A stretch of 64,000 nucleotides of DNA from assembly GCA_037954665.1 (NCBI GenBank), contig JBBMOL010000058.1, forward strand, positions 3,983,323 through 4,047,322. Reading direction: 5' to 3'. The stretch comes from Laguncularia racemosa. Lineage: Eukaryota; Streptophyta; Magnoliopsida; Myrtales; Combretaceae. The stretch's first letter is position 1, and every line of letters starts with the position of its first letter. The position numbers were made by a program, and so were the translations under genes. The notes beneath the pieces are model-generated. The model made no database searches. It was given only the letters and a program-made list of their open reading frames with translations, and was not told the DNA's origin. This document shows positions 22,501 through 34,421 of this stretch, in pieces.

Positions 22501-24303
22501 TAATATAAGATTGCTTTTTGGCTTACTATTGCTATTGGAATAGAAGATGTATGTAGGAGCCACATTAGTAAACTTTACTTTAGATAATGGCTATTATTAA
22601 GTTGGACCATTGTTTATTAGTATTGCATTTAGACATTCCATGACATCTATTTATTTTTTATCAACAAGAAGATTAAATAACTTTAAATCAAGATGGACAA
22701 TTTTGTTGGGATAATTTTGAGAAGGATACTTTTCTATCTAATACATGGTCTTTCATGCATGGATTCATGTACATATCCATTGGCTAAAATTATATTTCAT
22801 GAGGTAAGTTACATATAATTAGAAATTACTACTATAGTGCTTTACTGTCGTGCTACTACTGTTACTTTATTGCATGCTATCACATGTTGTTGCTGTAATG
22901 TTGTTACTATTTTGTTGCTACTACATGCAACTTCTATTACACATTGCTTTGTTGTTACTTTGGTGCTATTGATGTGTTGCCATGTGTTGATGCATCTATG
23001 CTGCATTATTTGCTACTATCTGTAGTCATTGAATCTACTGACAATTCCCACTAGTGTTGTTACAACTTTTGCTACTATTTATCTATAGTTTTGAAGCTGG
23101 AAACAATATGAACTTCCTCAGCTCTCCACGGCTTGATCAATTTTAGTAAAAGCAATCTCAAGGAGTGCTTGCTTAACTTCTTAAGCCTCCTTCAAGGTCT
23201 ATTAAAGGGTCCAAAAAAAAAAAAAAAAGAAACAAGTCATTTTTTAAAAATAAGTAGCAATAGTTTAGGAGATTAAGAGATGATATATCCAAGGAATAAT
23301 CATCGAGTTTGGATCATGATCAGTCTATCATCTAAAATAAAGTTCACATGCATTGCAGTTTTAAGAGAATTATTTTTTGTTTAATTATCAATAGAATGCA
23401 AGCCCTTTAATTAGAGAAAAAAATTGTCGATGCTAGAAAGAGATGCCATCATTTAAATGCAAAGAAGTGGTTGGCAACTAATTTGGAGCTTATTGTTGTT
23501 CATTTTGAGGTATAAGTAAAAAGTTGGTAAATAGGTACATAAGGTGCTACTTTCCTTCCTAAGGAGAGTGCTTATTGAATCCTTCAACTAAGATAATATA
23601 CAAGGATGATCTTTTAAGGTGTGAGTTTCCAAATATGCCACTTTCTTCTTATGATGGTTTGAATGGAGCCGTATAAGATTTTGTAATCAATAATGGCAAA
23701 GGCAAGGAGTTTAGTGCTCTAAGAAAGTAGAATCTTGATGTTTTTGGAAAGCACAAAGCTAAGCATTTTAATGGTGACAAATGTTCTTGAAACCTTGAGT
23801 CTAACATGACATAAAAAAACCAAGATTTATAGTCCATCAAGTTATGTTCTGAGTGAGGCTAAAAAAAGGTGGATGTTTTATTAGGTTCTTAAGATTTAGA
23901 GTTTCTTTTTAATGCTTTGAAGGTCATTTCTAATGTCAGCATTGTGGAGTATACATCATGATTATATGGACATCCACCCCATCACAGCATATGTAGCCTA
24001 TGCTCTACACATGGCATAAGCAAATATTAAAACATGTATCTAAAATTCTATTATAAAAATCAATGAGAGCACTTGTTCTTTAAAAGTTTCCCTTAAGAAG
24101 AATGTCATTAGGTAAGCAATGAACCATTTGATATACTATGCAGAGCTATCTTAAGCTAGTGAAAATGGAAATTTAGCCTCTCAAATAGGAAATCAAGTGA
24201 CTCATAGTTTGTAGAAGGCTAAGCTAATGTTAGATGAGGTATTATTTGTTTTACCTCTTGATGGATTGGTCAACTCATTGGGATATGCTCTATAGTTACA
24301 TTA
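22501..24303. other. Degraded repeat DNA with a triplet-rich stretch
   Basis: No recognisable gene. 22837-23060 is rich in TTG/CTA/TAC/GCT triplets without a fixed repeat unit. An A16 run lies at about 23213-23228. The rest is AT-rich with stops in all frames. Confidence 0.45.
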
Positions 24304-24794
24304 TGTCACCATCCTAGGCTTTCACTAGCACAATAAGACCGTGTGGTGCTTATTGCCTTGTCTCTATAGTAGTAAGTAAGCCTATTCACTACTCAATTTG
24401 GCTTAGATTGGCCTGTAAATTTGTAAGGTAACACATGAGAACAACAACAAGTAAAAAGGGACATGAGCAAGAATCATAAGCAAATAACCACACACTTTTA
24501 TTAATATCTTAGTATTACAAGGCTATAGTGTATGCATGAGGGAATAATGTGTAAGACGGATTTCTTAGCCAAGAGCAACCATGTGGTAAGCAAGACTTTG
24601 TATCCATAAGAGTACTCACACTTCTATAAAGAGCCTTATAGGTATTTATAGTTCCTACATGAGGAGACATTAAAACTAATGATATGGTAACAAGCCCCCC
24701 AAAAAAAGAAACTTTCTATTCTAGGTGATTTACAACAACTCTTAACCCCTACTATATAATATGTACAAAGTGTTATAAAAGATGTGGTCCTACA
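24304..24794 (-). repeat. 3' LTR of the old chromovirus F
   Basis: In sense direction it starts TGTAGGACCAC, directly after a purine-rich tract (AGTAGGGAAGGGT), and ends ...GGTGACA; 491 bp. A TATA box TATAAATA (sense) lies at about 24652-24659. Its partner LTR is not in the window. The internal region to its right is split from the integrase at 59827 by insertion of element A. Confidence 0.6.
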
Positions 24795-24969
24795 ACCCTT
24801 CCCTACTTAACTCTATTAATGCCCTTGGCAATGCGCACTAGAGCTTGAACTCGTTGATGGAGGTCTTCAAGCTAGTGCTACAGATAATCTTTCGAATATT
24901 GGCATGAGGTCATCTTCCATCTCCTAGCTGTTGTCTTCTTTACAATCTTGCTATGCTCTTCTCCTATTA
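24795..24969 (-). pseudogene. pol: Chromodomain-like end of pol of element F
   Basis: The last part of the polyprotein before the 3' LTR. One frame reads NSWEMEDDL, similar to the ATWE..EDL core of a chromodomain, the histone-reading module at the end of chromovirus integrases. It continues from the integrase remnant at 59827-60905 once A is removed. Heavily decayed. Confidence 0.45.
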
Positions 24970-25784
24970 TAATGCACCAAAGATCCAATTACAAGTACAC
25001 AAAGCCAATTGAAGAATCAACTAAACAAAGTTCATAAAATGGCATGATTCCAATTGCCACATGAACCCTAATTACATGAATCATTTTGCTTTGCTGCTAA
25101 ATTATGATGTGCTCAATTGGAATTCCAATACCAATCAAAGAAACAAGCATAATTGATTCCAATTTCCAACTAAATGATGTGAACCCTAGATTGAAAAATG
25201 GACCTTAATTACGTGAAAAAAGAACAAAATAAGAATAACTAATTCCTTACCAGATATTATGCATTAGTTGGAATTAGGATCAACTTGTAATTTGTTGATA
25301 TTACTCATAACAAATCCAAGTCCACTCACTACAATCCAAACTTAAATTGATAAGAGTATTTTGTGAAGAGTTAAACCCTTACATGAAAAGGCAGTCGGAA
25401 TGTATATGTCAAAAAGCTCCCTTCTAACCCTACTTTGCAAGAATTTATACTTGTTCTAAATAGGGCAAATTTAACAAAGAAAAATAACAAGTGACCGGTT
25501 TTAGCACCAAAAGAAAATTACAAGTAAACCTATCATAAGTGGCCAACTTCTTCACTTCCATGGAACAATTGTTGGAACTATTCTTTTTTATTAATGTAAG
25601 TCCATGAGTGACCCACAATTGATCCTTAGTGAATTTTACCCCTCATCTTGTAAAATCGATAAATTTATCTATTACAATGCAAAGACAAATATTTATTAGA
25701 TAAATAAAATAACATGTGGATGTTTAGGCTCATTTGTTCAATTTGATTTCCCTACTGCTGGATTCGAAGGTTTGATTCCCATCA
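24970..25784 (-). repeat. 3' LTR of element A
   Basis: Matches 59012-59826 with many transitions, the most diverged LTR pair of the nest by eye. The first base pairs at its sense end (plus-strand left) are altered from the expected TG. The protein-like reading DLRTNLSKARV runs across the purine tract into this LTR. Confidence 0.8.
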
Positions 25785-26727
25785 TCTACTCGGGCTTTTG
25801 AAAGATTTGTCCTCAAATCTAAGGGGTCTTTTCTTGGAATAACATTTGGTGTTTGCATGTGCTTGTTGGCCTGAAGTTGAGAAGCCATTAGTTTTACTGA
25901 TCTATTCTTGAAGTGTGAACTTCAGATGGAGACATAGGAGTCAAGATAATTCGTGCACCATCTTTCTGAAACATATAAGTGTTTCTGAACCCATCATGTA
26001 GCACCTTCTAGTCAAACAACCAAGGCCTACCCAACAGTATATAAAATGCGTACATAGGAAGAACATCACAGATAATCTCATCACTATATCTATCTCCTAT
26101 ACTGAATGACACCTTCACTCTTTGTGTAACATGCAAACTACATCGGTCATCCAGCCAATGTAATTTATAAGGGTATGGATGTAGACTAGTGACTAGTTGT
26201 AAGTTATTTACTAATGCAGTAGATACGGCATTAGTGCAACTACCACCATTGATGAAAAGAACACACAAGTTACCTTGAATCCGATAAGGTGTGTGGAATA
26301 GGTTCTCCCTTTGTATGTTCGAACATCTGGAGATATCGTCATGACCCTGCATAATACATTAATAGGCAAGTATTTATCATCCCCTTTATCCTCATGTGTC
26401 TCAGCATTATGATCATCATAATATTCCTGTAGAGCTATGGACAAATCTGTAGGCTCGACAACTTCTTCTTGATCATCTTCATTGTTTCCCTCCATAACAA
26501 TCATCACCCTTTTATTGGGATACTGCGTAGCCATGTGTCAAAAACCCATGCATTTGAAACATTTAATTTGGCGCATTTTCCCACTGGTTGTCCTTAGCAT
26601 TGTCTGCTTGAAATCAGCCCCAACAACCTCTTTTCCTTTCTTAGAAGTATCCCTCTCCCTATCAGTGTTAGAGATATTTTTGTCTAGAGCCTTCCCCATT
26701 CCTTTTTGTCCTCCTATCTAATCATCT
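25785..26727 (-). pseudogene. Zinc knuckle, protease and integrase tail of element A
   Basis: In sense order: a CCHC zinc knuckle in which the last Cys reads Tyr and a Gly is a stop (26525-26580, CFKCMG...HMATQYPNK); an acidic linker; a protease with INGGSC in place of the usual IDGGSC and the conserved ILLGRPWLF; then MFQKDGARIILTPMSPSEV and, near the LTR, DLRTNLSKARV. The last piece is the end of a C-like integrase. RT, RNase H and integrase core are absent, so the junction lies between protease and integrase tail. A frameshift at about 26310-26340 splits the protease. Confidence 0.7.
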
Positions 26728-27639
26728 TGTGAAGTCCCCAAAATAAAAAAAAATAAAAATAAAAATCGATTTTATCTAGCCCATCCATCCCTCCCATATC
26801 GATTAGCAGCAGCAACAGTAAGATCACATCAACCGGCTCCCATCCCATTAGCTGCCATTAGTTACGTCGTCTATCTCTTCCATGCTGCCCCCATCCCCTG
26901 CTTCTCCATTTACTTCCTTCCTTTCTCCTTCTTCTTCTTTTGGTTGCTGCATCACCCTATGTCACCGCCTAAACATAACTTTGCTTTTCTTCCTTTCTTC
27001 TTCATTCCTTCCACCTTTTAACCTTCTTCGTCTCATTTTTTTTCTCACTAGTCGAATTCCCACTCGCCTCATACGACCTCACCATCCTGAAACCTTTCAT
27101 TCCTAATCCCTCTTCTCCTTGTTCGGTGAGGCAAATCATCCAAAGCTCCAGGCGAGAGTTCCAACAACGTCTTGGTTCTAGCAGATTGTGAAGGAAAGTG
27201 TCTAGCAATGTCCGGCGTCTAAGGAAAAAGGGGAAGTTCAGAAAACCTTCCAAATGCAACAAAGTATGGAGAAATGGAGGAACCCGCTGCAGTTTCAACC
27301 AAGTCTGAACCCACAATGATATCCTTCGCTGTTGAGTCTGACGAATCGCACTGTGAAGGAGTTGAAGGGAAGCAAGTGCAAAAGGGAAGGCTTTAGCTAG
27401 GAAAAGTGGCTAAGAGATGCCATGGTCGCATCTACCACCTCCGATGAAACTCAAATTCTGGTCTCTTTCGTGCTCCTAATCATCCTAGACACAAGTCTAA
27501 TTGCAGAGGAATTGACCTTTCTCAATTCAGCTTGCTCCAGGAGGCCTCTTTAGTCCCTAAGGATTCGCTTGTAAGATAATGGCATGGGAACCAAAGAGGC
27601 TAGGAGGGGTATGGACATCAACACATGGTGATTGGGTTT

Positions 27640-28462
27640 AACCTATGATCAAAGTGTCTATCCCAGGTGTTAGGATAGCAGTTATCTACACGATATATTT
27701 GATGTTTGGATAAGAAAAAGGTGTTTGATGGTTTGCTGGAGAGAGATATTGCTTCGTGGATGTCAATAATTTACAGGTATATTAATGTAGGGAGGATGGA
27801 GGAAGTGGTTTTGTTGTAGGAGCGAATGAAAGAGGAAGCGTTAAAGTCAAATGGGTTCACTTGGAATGCGATGCTTATGGAGTATGCTTGGCATGGAGAT
27901 GGGCAAGCTACTATGGAAATATTTAATAGGATGAGAAGAGAAGGGGTAACTCTTGATTTGGTTACTTGGAATGCTTTAATTTCTGGGTTTGTTCGGAGTT
28001 AACAAGTTAGAGAAGCTGTATAGGTGTTTCAAGATTTGTTGTCTTTATGGGTTAAACCAAATCATGTTACATTTACGGGATTCTTCCCGTTTGTGGAATG
28101 ATGGGATCGATTCTATTAGAGAAGGGAACCCATGGTTTTATCTATAGGATGGAGCTTGTTATGAATGTTTTTGTCACTAGTGTTCTGATCGATATATATT
28201 CAAAGTGTGGGAGTGTGAAAGATGCTGTAAGTGTATTCGATGCAATTCCTGTCAAGAATGTGGCATCATAGAATGCAATGATTGGATGCTATGGAAAGCA
28301 TGGTATGGTAGATCAGACAGTAGAGCTATTTAAGAAGTTGAAGGAAGAAGATCTTGAAGCAAATGAAGTGACAATCACTTGTATTCTTTCTGCATGCAGT
28401 CATGCTGGCTTAGTGGAGAAAGGATTAGAAATTTTTAGGTCCATTAAAGAGAATCATGATTA
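27640..28462 (+). pseudogene. PPR (pentatricopeptide repeat) protein gene, captured and broken
   Basis: Reads as the C-terminal half of a plant PLS-class PPR protein. From 27721 the frame gives LLERDIASW, NGFTWNAML, MRREGVTLDLVTWNALISGF and VKPNHVTF. After a frameshift near 28080 it continues with VTSVLIDIYSKCGSVKDA, IPVKNVAS, NAMIGCYGKHGMVDQ and ILSACSHAGLVEKGLEIF, all typical repeat signatures. Such proteins bind organelle RNA and act in editing or splicing. Breaks are three Gln-to-stop changes (the first at 27817-27819), one Trp-to-stop (near 28270) and the frameshift. No DYW domain is seen. It lies wholly inside insertion I, so it was probably captured by the element. Confidence 0.8.
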
Positions 28463-29353
28463 GCGATTGGATTGGCTTTGTATCCTATTTTTATAGTATG
28501 TAGAAAGACGATGATGACTTCGGGAGAAGCTATCAAATACAAGAGCTCCTTGGATGCATCTAATCAAATCCAAAATAATGAAGGTGCTAAGTCCCCCTTT
28601 AAAGGTGCTAGTGCTAACATTCCTCAGGCCATTAATACTACCGGGGTTGAGGAGGAAGAGAATAAGGAGAAAGGAAGAGGAAAAGTTAGAAGAAGGGAAA
28701 GTGACAATTGAAGACGAAAAAGGGTGAGGAAAAGAGGAGAAAAGCCGGAAGATAAAGACAAGAGAGTGTTGATCTTGTGTATGAGTGTAGGTAAACTTAT
28801 GTGCGGGTGTGTATAACGTTATTACGATAGAGGTGGGCATGTATGAGTATAAAGAGTGGTTGGTGTATGTATGGTAATGGAAGCGTGATTGAGGATGAAA
28901 ACTAGTAGAAAGGACGGGAAACCCTATAGGTAGAGATGTCAATAGAGGAAAGAAGAAAGAAGGTGATATAAAACCTTTAGTGACGACGAATCCTACGGGT
29001 TATCCTACAAATAGTTTGTTGGAAGATATTAGAGACAAATTGATAAATGGAAGGTTTAAAGATACTTCATGTAAAGGAGAGGTGTTTATGTTGGTGTAGA
29101 TGGTAAAGGGAATGATTCGAGCAACGTCTAAGATGATGGCCTAGGGGATATTTGGAATGAAATGAATTTTGTAATAGAATGCTCAAAGGATATTGAGGAA
29201 GATCATTCTTGGCCAAATACCCTAATGCAAGATCTTTAGTTGTCATTTCCAAGGGTATCTTGCATATACGGAAGAAGAAATTCTGAATTTGGCAAGTCAA
29301 AGACGTTCCATGCTCGACTTCTACACAAGGAAAGCAGACAGTCAATCATAGTA
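28463..29353 (+). other. Region between the PPR gene and an unknown coding fragment
   Basis: No recognised gene. Purine-rich on the plus strand (28650-28960). One frame from about 28930 reads without stops for about 50 codons (NPTGYPTNSLLEDIRDKL), and short readable pieces follow in other frames, so it may be part of the same captured unit as the next fragment. Confidence 0.35.
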
Positions 29354-29664
29354 ACTTGAGGTGTTGGAAGCAATGATTCCTAGGAAGGTCGTTCCCTTTG
29401 GAATCCTGTATTGAAATCACGTTGAAGAAGTGTTCAACATTTCAAATCTTGTTCGCCCAAAGTTTCTTAAGGTAGAGACTTCACGCCTTGTCATCAAACG
29501 CATGATGAGTAGAGTACACATATCAGGTGCTAGGAAACTACCAAAGTCAAGTGGAGATGCTGCTTTCTATGGTTTGGTTGAGGAAGCATTGTAGAAGGAC
29601 ATTGGTTTCAAGAGGAAAGTAAAGGGATTACCTGCTGGAATCGCTCGACTTCGGTTAGGACTAT
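29354..29664 (+). pseudogene. Unrecognised protein-coding fragment in insertion I
   Basis: About 100 codons with only two internal stops (after GILY and after VEEAL). Composition looks like real protein: VRPKFLKVETSRLVIKRMM, SGARKLPKSSGDAAFYGLV and KRKVKGLPAGIARLRLGL. I do not recognise the family. It is either a second captured host fragment or the end of a retroelement protein. It stops where the AT-rich non-coding part of the insertion begins. Confidence 0.4.
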
Positions 29665-31750
29665 GACGACCCTAAACAGGTGAGTGGGAAACTTAATGAT
29701 ATGCTACAATGTTATGTTATGTGTTGATATGCTATGTATGTGAATTCATTTGCTTGGTTGTAGTTGCGAATTAGATGTAATTATTATTATTATTAAGTTA
29801 TATAGTGGGGTTAGATGAGTTTAGGAAAGAAGTTAAAAGAAATTGGCAATTAGATAAGTTATAGATGAATATGGTTTAATGATGTAGAGGATAGAATGGA
29901 ATGAGTGTTTAGATATCTCTACCTTAATAATAGCACTTCACACCATCTTGCCAATGCTATTACTATAGACCAATATCACGACTCAAAGTTGTTTTCTTTA
30001 AACTAAACCAAAATATATAAACTTAACTTTTCCCTTTATAGTTACCGAATAGGTATGCATAGCTAGGATAGATTATATAAATATCACTATGTACACATAT
30101 TAGAATCTACTTATGAATATCTATACATGCTTAAGCAAATTTGTTTTTCTATTATATCTATAGAATACACTCATGTACCTAACTATATAAATAATAAGTG
30201 CAACGTTTTATTTTGCAACTTAACAATTATATTTTCTTGCCCTCTTAAGTAAGTGAGGGAATGTGTCTAGTAAATTATTCCTTAGTTAAAGCTATGTTAT
30301 AAACCTATATATATATATATTATAGATAGGTATTTGAGGACTTGGGAGGGATGTGTATGTGGCTACTTGTTGACCCTTGAATGTGTAAGTAACTGGGCAC
30401 TTGAGAGGTGCGAGGACACAGAGGTGTCAAAGAATAATAATCATAAATCAATCCCTAGTGATTGATTTAATGTTTAAGTGAGAGGGCATAGAGGTGTCGA
30501 GAAATGAGAAATATAGTTCAAACCCAAAGGGTTGATTTGACGTTTAAGACAAATGGCATAGAGGTGTCAAGTTAACTAAAACCTTGTGTATTGCGGGATT
30601 GTGTCCACCCGCTTGGTCTAGTTTCCTTATTTATTTTGTGATGTGAAATGCATGATCTTTTCTTGTTGTGGTAAGTGTGAAAATGAGATATAGTGGATTG
30701 TTTATGGGACTTCACTGGGTTCATATTGATTGTTCTTGAAGTGGTAGACTTTAAATGCTTGGTAGCTTACTTCATTGCCTTGAATGGGAATTGGATGTGA
30801 TTACATATATTGTTTGGTTACCTTAAATCAATTAATTAAAGAAGTGGACTCGATTAAAACTTAACATGCATTTACACGAGACATTACCTGAGATTGAAGG
30901 CCATCACTACTACAGGACGCGCCAGAAGTGATCAGAGGATCCTTGTTCCACCAAATGCGAACTAAGTGATTAGGGGATTGTTGCACCTTGACGGTTCTGA
31001 GTCTGACCTATCTCTTGAGGGTGTAATGCTCGGTGTATTGAGGCACCTGAGCCTAGATCATTAAAGCTAAGATATAAATATAATAAAGCGATAAGAGTAA
31101 TTAAATTGTGTGTAAGACTCGGGCACTGATGGTAGCTTTGGAATCCCTAACTTAAGGTCAAGGGGGACATAAACTCTAGACTTAACGTTAGTTATTAGAA
31201 GACCACGTGACATGCTACATTCATGTGATTGCTTATGCATAACATATGATTTGACAACTTGATTGGAATTCCTTGTGTATGTGTAGCATTGAAAGTATTA
31301 CCATCCCATTCACCGAACCGTAGTGTACTCACCCCACCATAGACCCTTTTTGCAGGTGGCGAATACGAAAGCTCGGGATGGGATAAGATGTGAAGTGTCG
31401 AGAGTTTTTGGATGATTCGAATGACAAAGTAAGAATTATAAAGGATAGATTATTCTGATGAAATGTTAAGACCCTTATGTAAATAAAATTGAATTTGTGA
31501 AACTTAAGATTTATCTTATTTTACTGGTTAGTAGGGGATATCGATTCTTTGCAATTATGATTGATCGTGGGATACGAGATCCATAGTTATATCTTATTAT
31601 CTAATTATATGTACTATGATTAGTCATAATTGTAATTATTTACTTAGAGTCTTACGGTTTTTGGCTTGTAAGACGATTATCATGTAACGGGTGCACACGT
31701 ATTATGATGATTTTAGTGGAAACTTCTAGGCCCCCTTTTGGGGCGTGACA
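29665..31750 (+). repeat. Non-coding right part of insertion I, possible LTR, with a 70-bp tandem repeat
   Basis: About 2.1 kb without ORFs. A roughly 70-bp unit containing CATAGAGGTGTC is repeated about 2.4 times from 30414 to 30590. The region ends TTTTGGGGCGTGACA. A TACTCACCCC...TGCAGGTGGCGAA block lies about 400 bp from the right end. These features suggest an LTR, but its left partner was not found. Confidence 0.45.
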
Positions 31751-32361
31751 CATCTAATCTAAGAGGTTTGGTAGAAGTTCCATACTTGTTACTAACTGCT
31801 CGGAAAGGGTTAGATCGCTTCTGCCTCTTCACTTTTAAGGCTAATTAGATAGCCTCATCAAGTGTATTATACCTCTGTAACTCTACAACACAGGCAATCT
31901 CATACTTCAACCCAGACACAAATCATACTAGGGTTTTCTCAGGAAGCTCGACTAATCCACATCTGATCATTAGTGTCTCAAACTCCTGTACATAATCATC
32001 AATTGTTTTGCCTCCCCGCCTCAATGTTTGGAGACGCATAAATAGTTCTTGCCTGTAATACTTGGGTATAAACCTTTTCCTCAATACCCGTTTCATGTCC
32101 TGCCAGGTATGTATATCAGCCTCACCATCCCTTCGTCTGCTAACCATAAGATTTGTCCACATAAGGTGGCATAACCTATGAATTCCACAACTACAAGATG
32201 AACTCGAGTGTTATCTTCAATCTCATAGCACTCGAATAGACCCTCAACCTTGTCATCTCAATCCAAATAATCATCTATAGAACCCTTGCCATCGAATGAG
32301 GGCATTTGCAATTTCACATACTCCAATCCTCGAGGTGATATAAACTCCCTATTTAGGTAAG
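31751..32361 (-). pseudogene. gag: Central gag of element A
   Basis: Part of the gag coding region between insertion I and the solo LTR. Sense pieces are KLQMPSFDGKGSIDDYLD, VEGLFECYEIEDNTRVHL and, in a shifted frame, TWQDMKRVLRKRFIPKYY, LFMRLQTLRRGGKTIDDY and VSGLKYEIACVVELQRY. The order and motifs match the gag of C ([36 protein letters not shown]). It forms the element's particle. Trp and Arg codons have become stops. Confidence 0.75.
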
Positions 32362-33371
32362 TGATGGGAATCTACCCTGCGATCTCGATAGTCAGGGAAC
32401 CTGATTTGGATGATAATCTAAATCACTCACATGTATCCATTTCTTTATCTAATAATGTTTGAGTTATAATATAGCAGGTACAGTGATCAATCTTTTACGG
32501 GATGCCACATGACCTACACTGTTGATTAAATTGGGAACATGATTGGACTTACATCCAATGGCTCGCTATGATCACAAGTCACTTGAAGAACCGGCTCTTT
32601 GAAGACCATCTTTATATTTATTATTTTTCTTTGAACCAGTTACTTTGTAATCATTTTAGGACATTTTTATTTGCTTATATTTGTTGAATCAGGACTAGCC
32701 ATATTAGTGGCATAGACGTAAATATTTGGACATTTTAACCTTAATTGGAGCAAGTATAAATACTTGCTAATTAAGGTTTTTAGGGAACCTTTTAATAATT
32801 TGAAAAAACACCCCCATTGTTGCCGTGAGGAGTCTCCTTGCCTGCAATTGATCTCTTATCAATTTCATCATTGAAATTGTGGCGAGAACCAACTAGAGTG
32901 ATTGTGAGTAATATCAATCATCTCTTGTTGTTTTACAAATTGTACTTAGTGAGTCATATCTAGGTGCTATTTATTGGTTCCTTATTTTGTTTACGTGATT
33001 TAGGGTTCTTATTTTCAGAATTGAAAGATTTTAATTTTTAGAGGAATCTTAATTCATTTCCTTTGTTATCCATTGATATTCTTGTAATTGTTTGTTCCAT
33101 ATATCCATTTGGCTTCCATTTTCGTGAATTAGGGATAATTTGTGAAGTGATTGATCAAGCTAATTGTTGGTTGTTATTATTGTTCACGCCTATTGGATTA
33201 TGCTATGTGCTTGAATCATTTAAGCATATCATCATTTGGTATTATATCATACTTGGTTTTACACATTCAAAGTCATAAGGGGTTAGGGGTTTACGCCTCT
33301 TGTGGAGTTAGTTTTGATTGGAATTGCTTCCATTGATCGAGTTCATGTGCTTAAGTCATTTAAGTACATCA
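32362..33371 (+). repeat. Solo LTR of the J family inside A gag
   Basis: 1,010 bp, TGATGGGAATC...TACATCA, with a perfect 5-bp duplication GTAAG on both sides (32357-32361 and 33372-33376). It is related to the LTR at 1785-2792. The TATA hairpin GCAAGTAT-AA-ATACTTGC is at 32753-32770. A solo LTR is left when the two LTRs of an element recombine. Confidence 0.88.
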
Positions 33372-33441
33372 GTAAGGGTCATTCTCAAAATTATCATCTC
33401 TTTCCTCCTTAAGAGCATGGTAATCTCCCTCCATTTTCCTG
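33372..33441 (-). pseudogene. gag: Short gag segment of element A between two insertions
   Basis: About 70 bases of A left between the solo LTR and element B. It includes the right copy of GTAAG and the left copy of the B target site, TCCTG. Confidence 0.6.
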
Positions 33442-34421
33442 TGATGTACTTGAAAATCTAATTACAAGTACGCAAAGCCAATTGAAGAATCAACTAAACA
33501 AATTCCACAAAGCGGCATGATTCTAATTGCCACATGAATCTTAATTGTATGAAACAACTTACTCTTATACCAAAATATGATGTGCCTTGATTCCAAATTC
33601 AAGCACATAATATAATTGATGATTCAATTATACAATTAGTACTCCAAAATGGCGTGATGAACTTGATTCTAAATAAGTAGATACCAAATGGAGGTATGAA
33701 TAAATAAGTATGTGATTTTCAATGGAAGAACACGCAATTACACTAGGATTTAATTTCAAATTGAAATGATCAAATCTGAAAATTATAACCCTAATCCACG
33801 TGAATGAACAAGTAACCACAAATTGTACCTAGATATTACTCACTGAACACAATTTGTATCACAACAAAAGTAAGATTGATATGATTCGCAATCTACTCTT
33901 ATTGATTCTTGCCACAATTTCACAAGAAATTGATAAGAGATCTTTGATTGCAAGGAGGATCCTCACGGCATAAAGTGTTTGTTTTTGTCAAAAATATAAA
34001 AAAGCTCCACAAAAACCCTAGTTAGCAAGTATTTATACATACTCTAATTAGGGTAAAATTGTACTAAAAATTACAAGGATGCCACTAAGTGGCCGGTTCC
34101 CATAAGCAACTATTACATATACAAATGGTCTTCAAGTGGCCAATTCTTCACTTCAATTGAACAATTTGTTGGACTGGTTCTTCTTTAGTTTATGTAAGTC
34201 CATGAATAACCTACAAGCTGAGCTTTAGCGAGTTTATCCATCGCCCTGTAAAAATCGACAAGTATACCTGTTAGAATGCATAACAAATAAGTAATAGAAA
34301 AGAAGTTATTATACAAATATTTTTGGGGTTGGATTGTTTAAAGAGGACCCTCATCGCCAAATTTTGTAACCCTTTAGCTCTTGCCCTAGTGATAGGTCTT
34401 GTAGGATTTTGATTCCTATCA
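33442..34421 (-). repeat. 3' LTR of element B
   Basis: Matches 56960-57940, with mostly transition differences. In sense direction the LTR begins with codons that read RPITRARAKGLQ (34371-34400), the same motif as the integrase C-terminus of C and H (GPITRTRAK, GPITRSRAKKLQ). So the coding region of the ancestor extended into the LTR. Confidence 0.85.

Larger units (their letters stand above)
26728..31750. mobile_element. Insertion I: LTR-like element carrying a PPR gene
   Basis: A 5,023-bp insertion in the gag of A, bounded by a perfect 5-bp duplication CATCT (26723-26727, 31751-31755). Its ends are TGTGAAGTCCCCAAAA and, inverted, TGTCACGCCCCAAAA. TG...CA ends with a 5-bp duplication are LTR-retrotransposon hallmarks. 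I found no gag, pol, primer site or clear LTR pair. It may be a large non-autonomous LTR element or one long solo LTR that captured host DNA. The sequence at about 29665 (TATGACGACCCTAAAC) loosely resembles the left end and could start a right-hand LTR. Confidence 0.6.

Noticed and set aside
22837..23060. Triplet-rich stretch as a microsatellite or repeat protein gene
   Set aside because: No constant repeat unit, and the open frame (62 codons) is Cys/Leu/Val-rich without motifs; left as low-complexity sequence.
28460..28942. 160-codon minus-strand ORF overlapping the PPR region
   Set aside because: Low-complexity Ser/Tyr/His-rich reading of a purine-rich stretch, with no motif; the plus strand carries the PPR gene.
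29665..31750. Right LTR of insertion I beginning at TATGACGACCC
   Set aside because: The similarity to the left end covers only about 15 bases and no matching left LTR follows 26728, so I do not claim a proper LTR pair.
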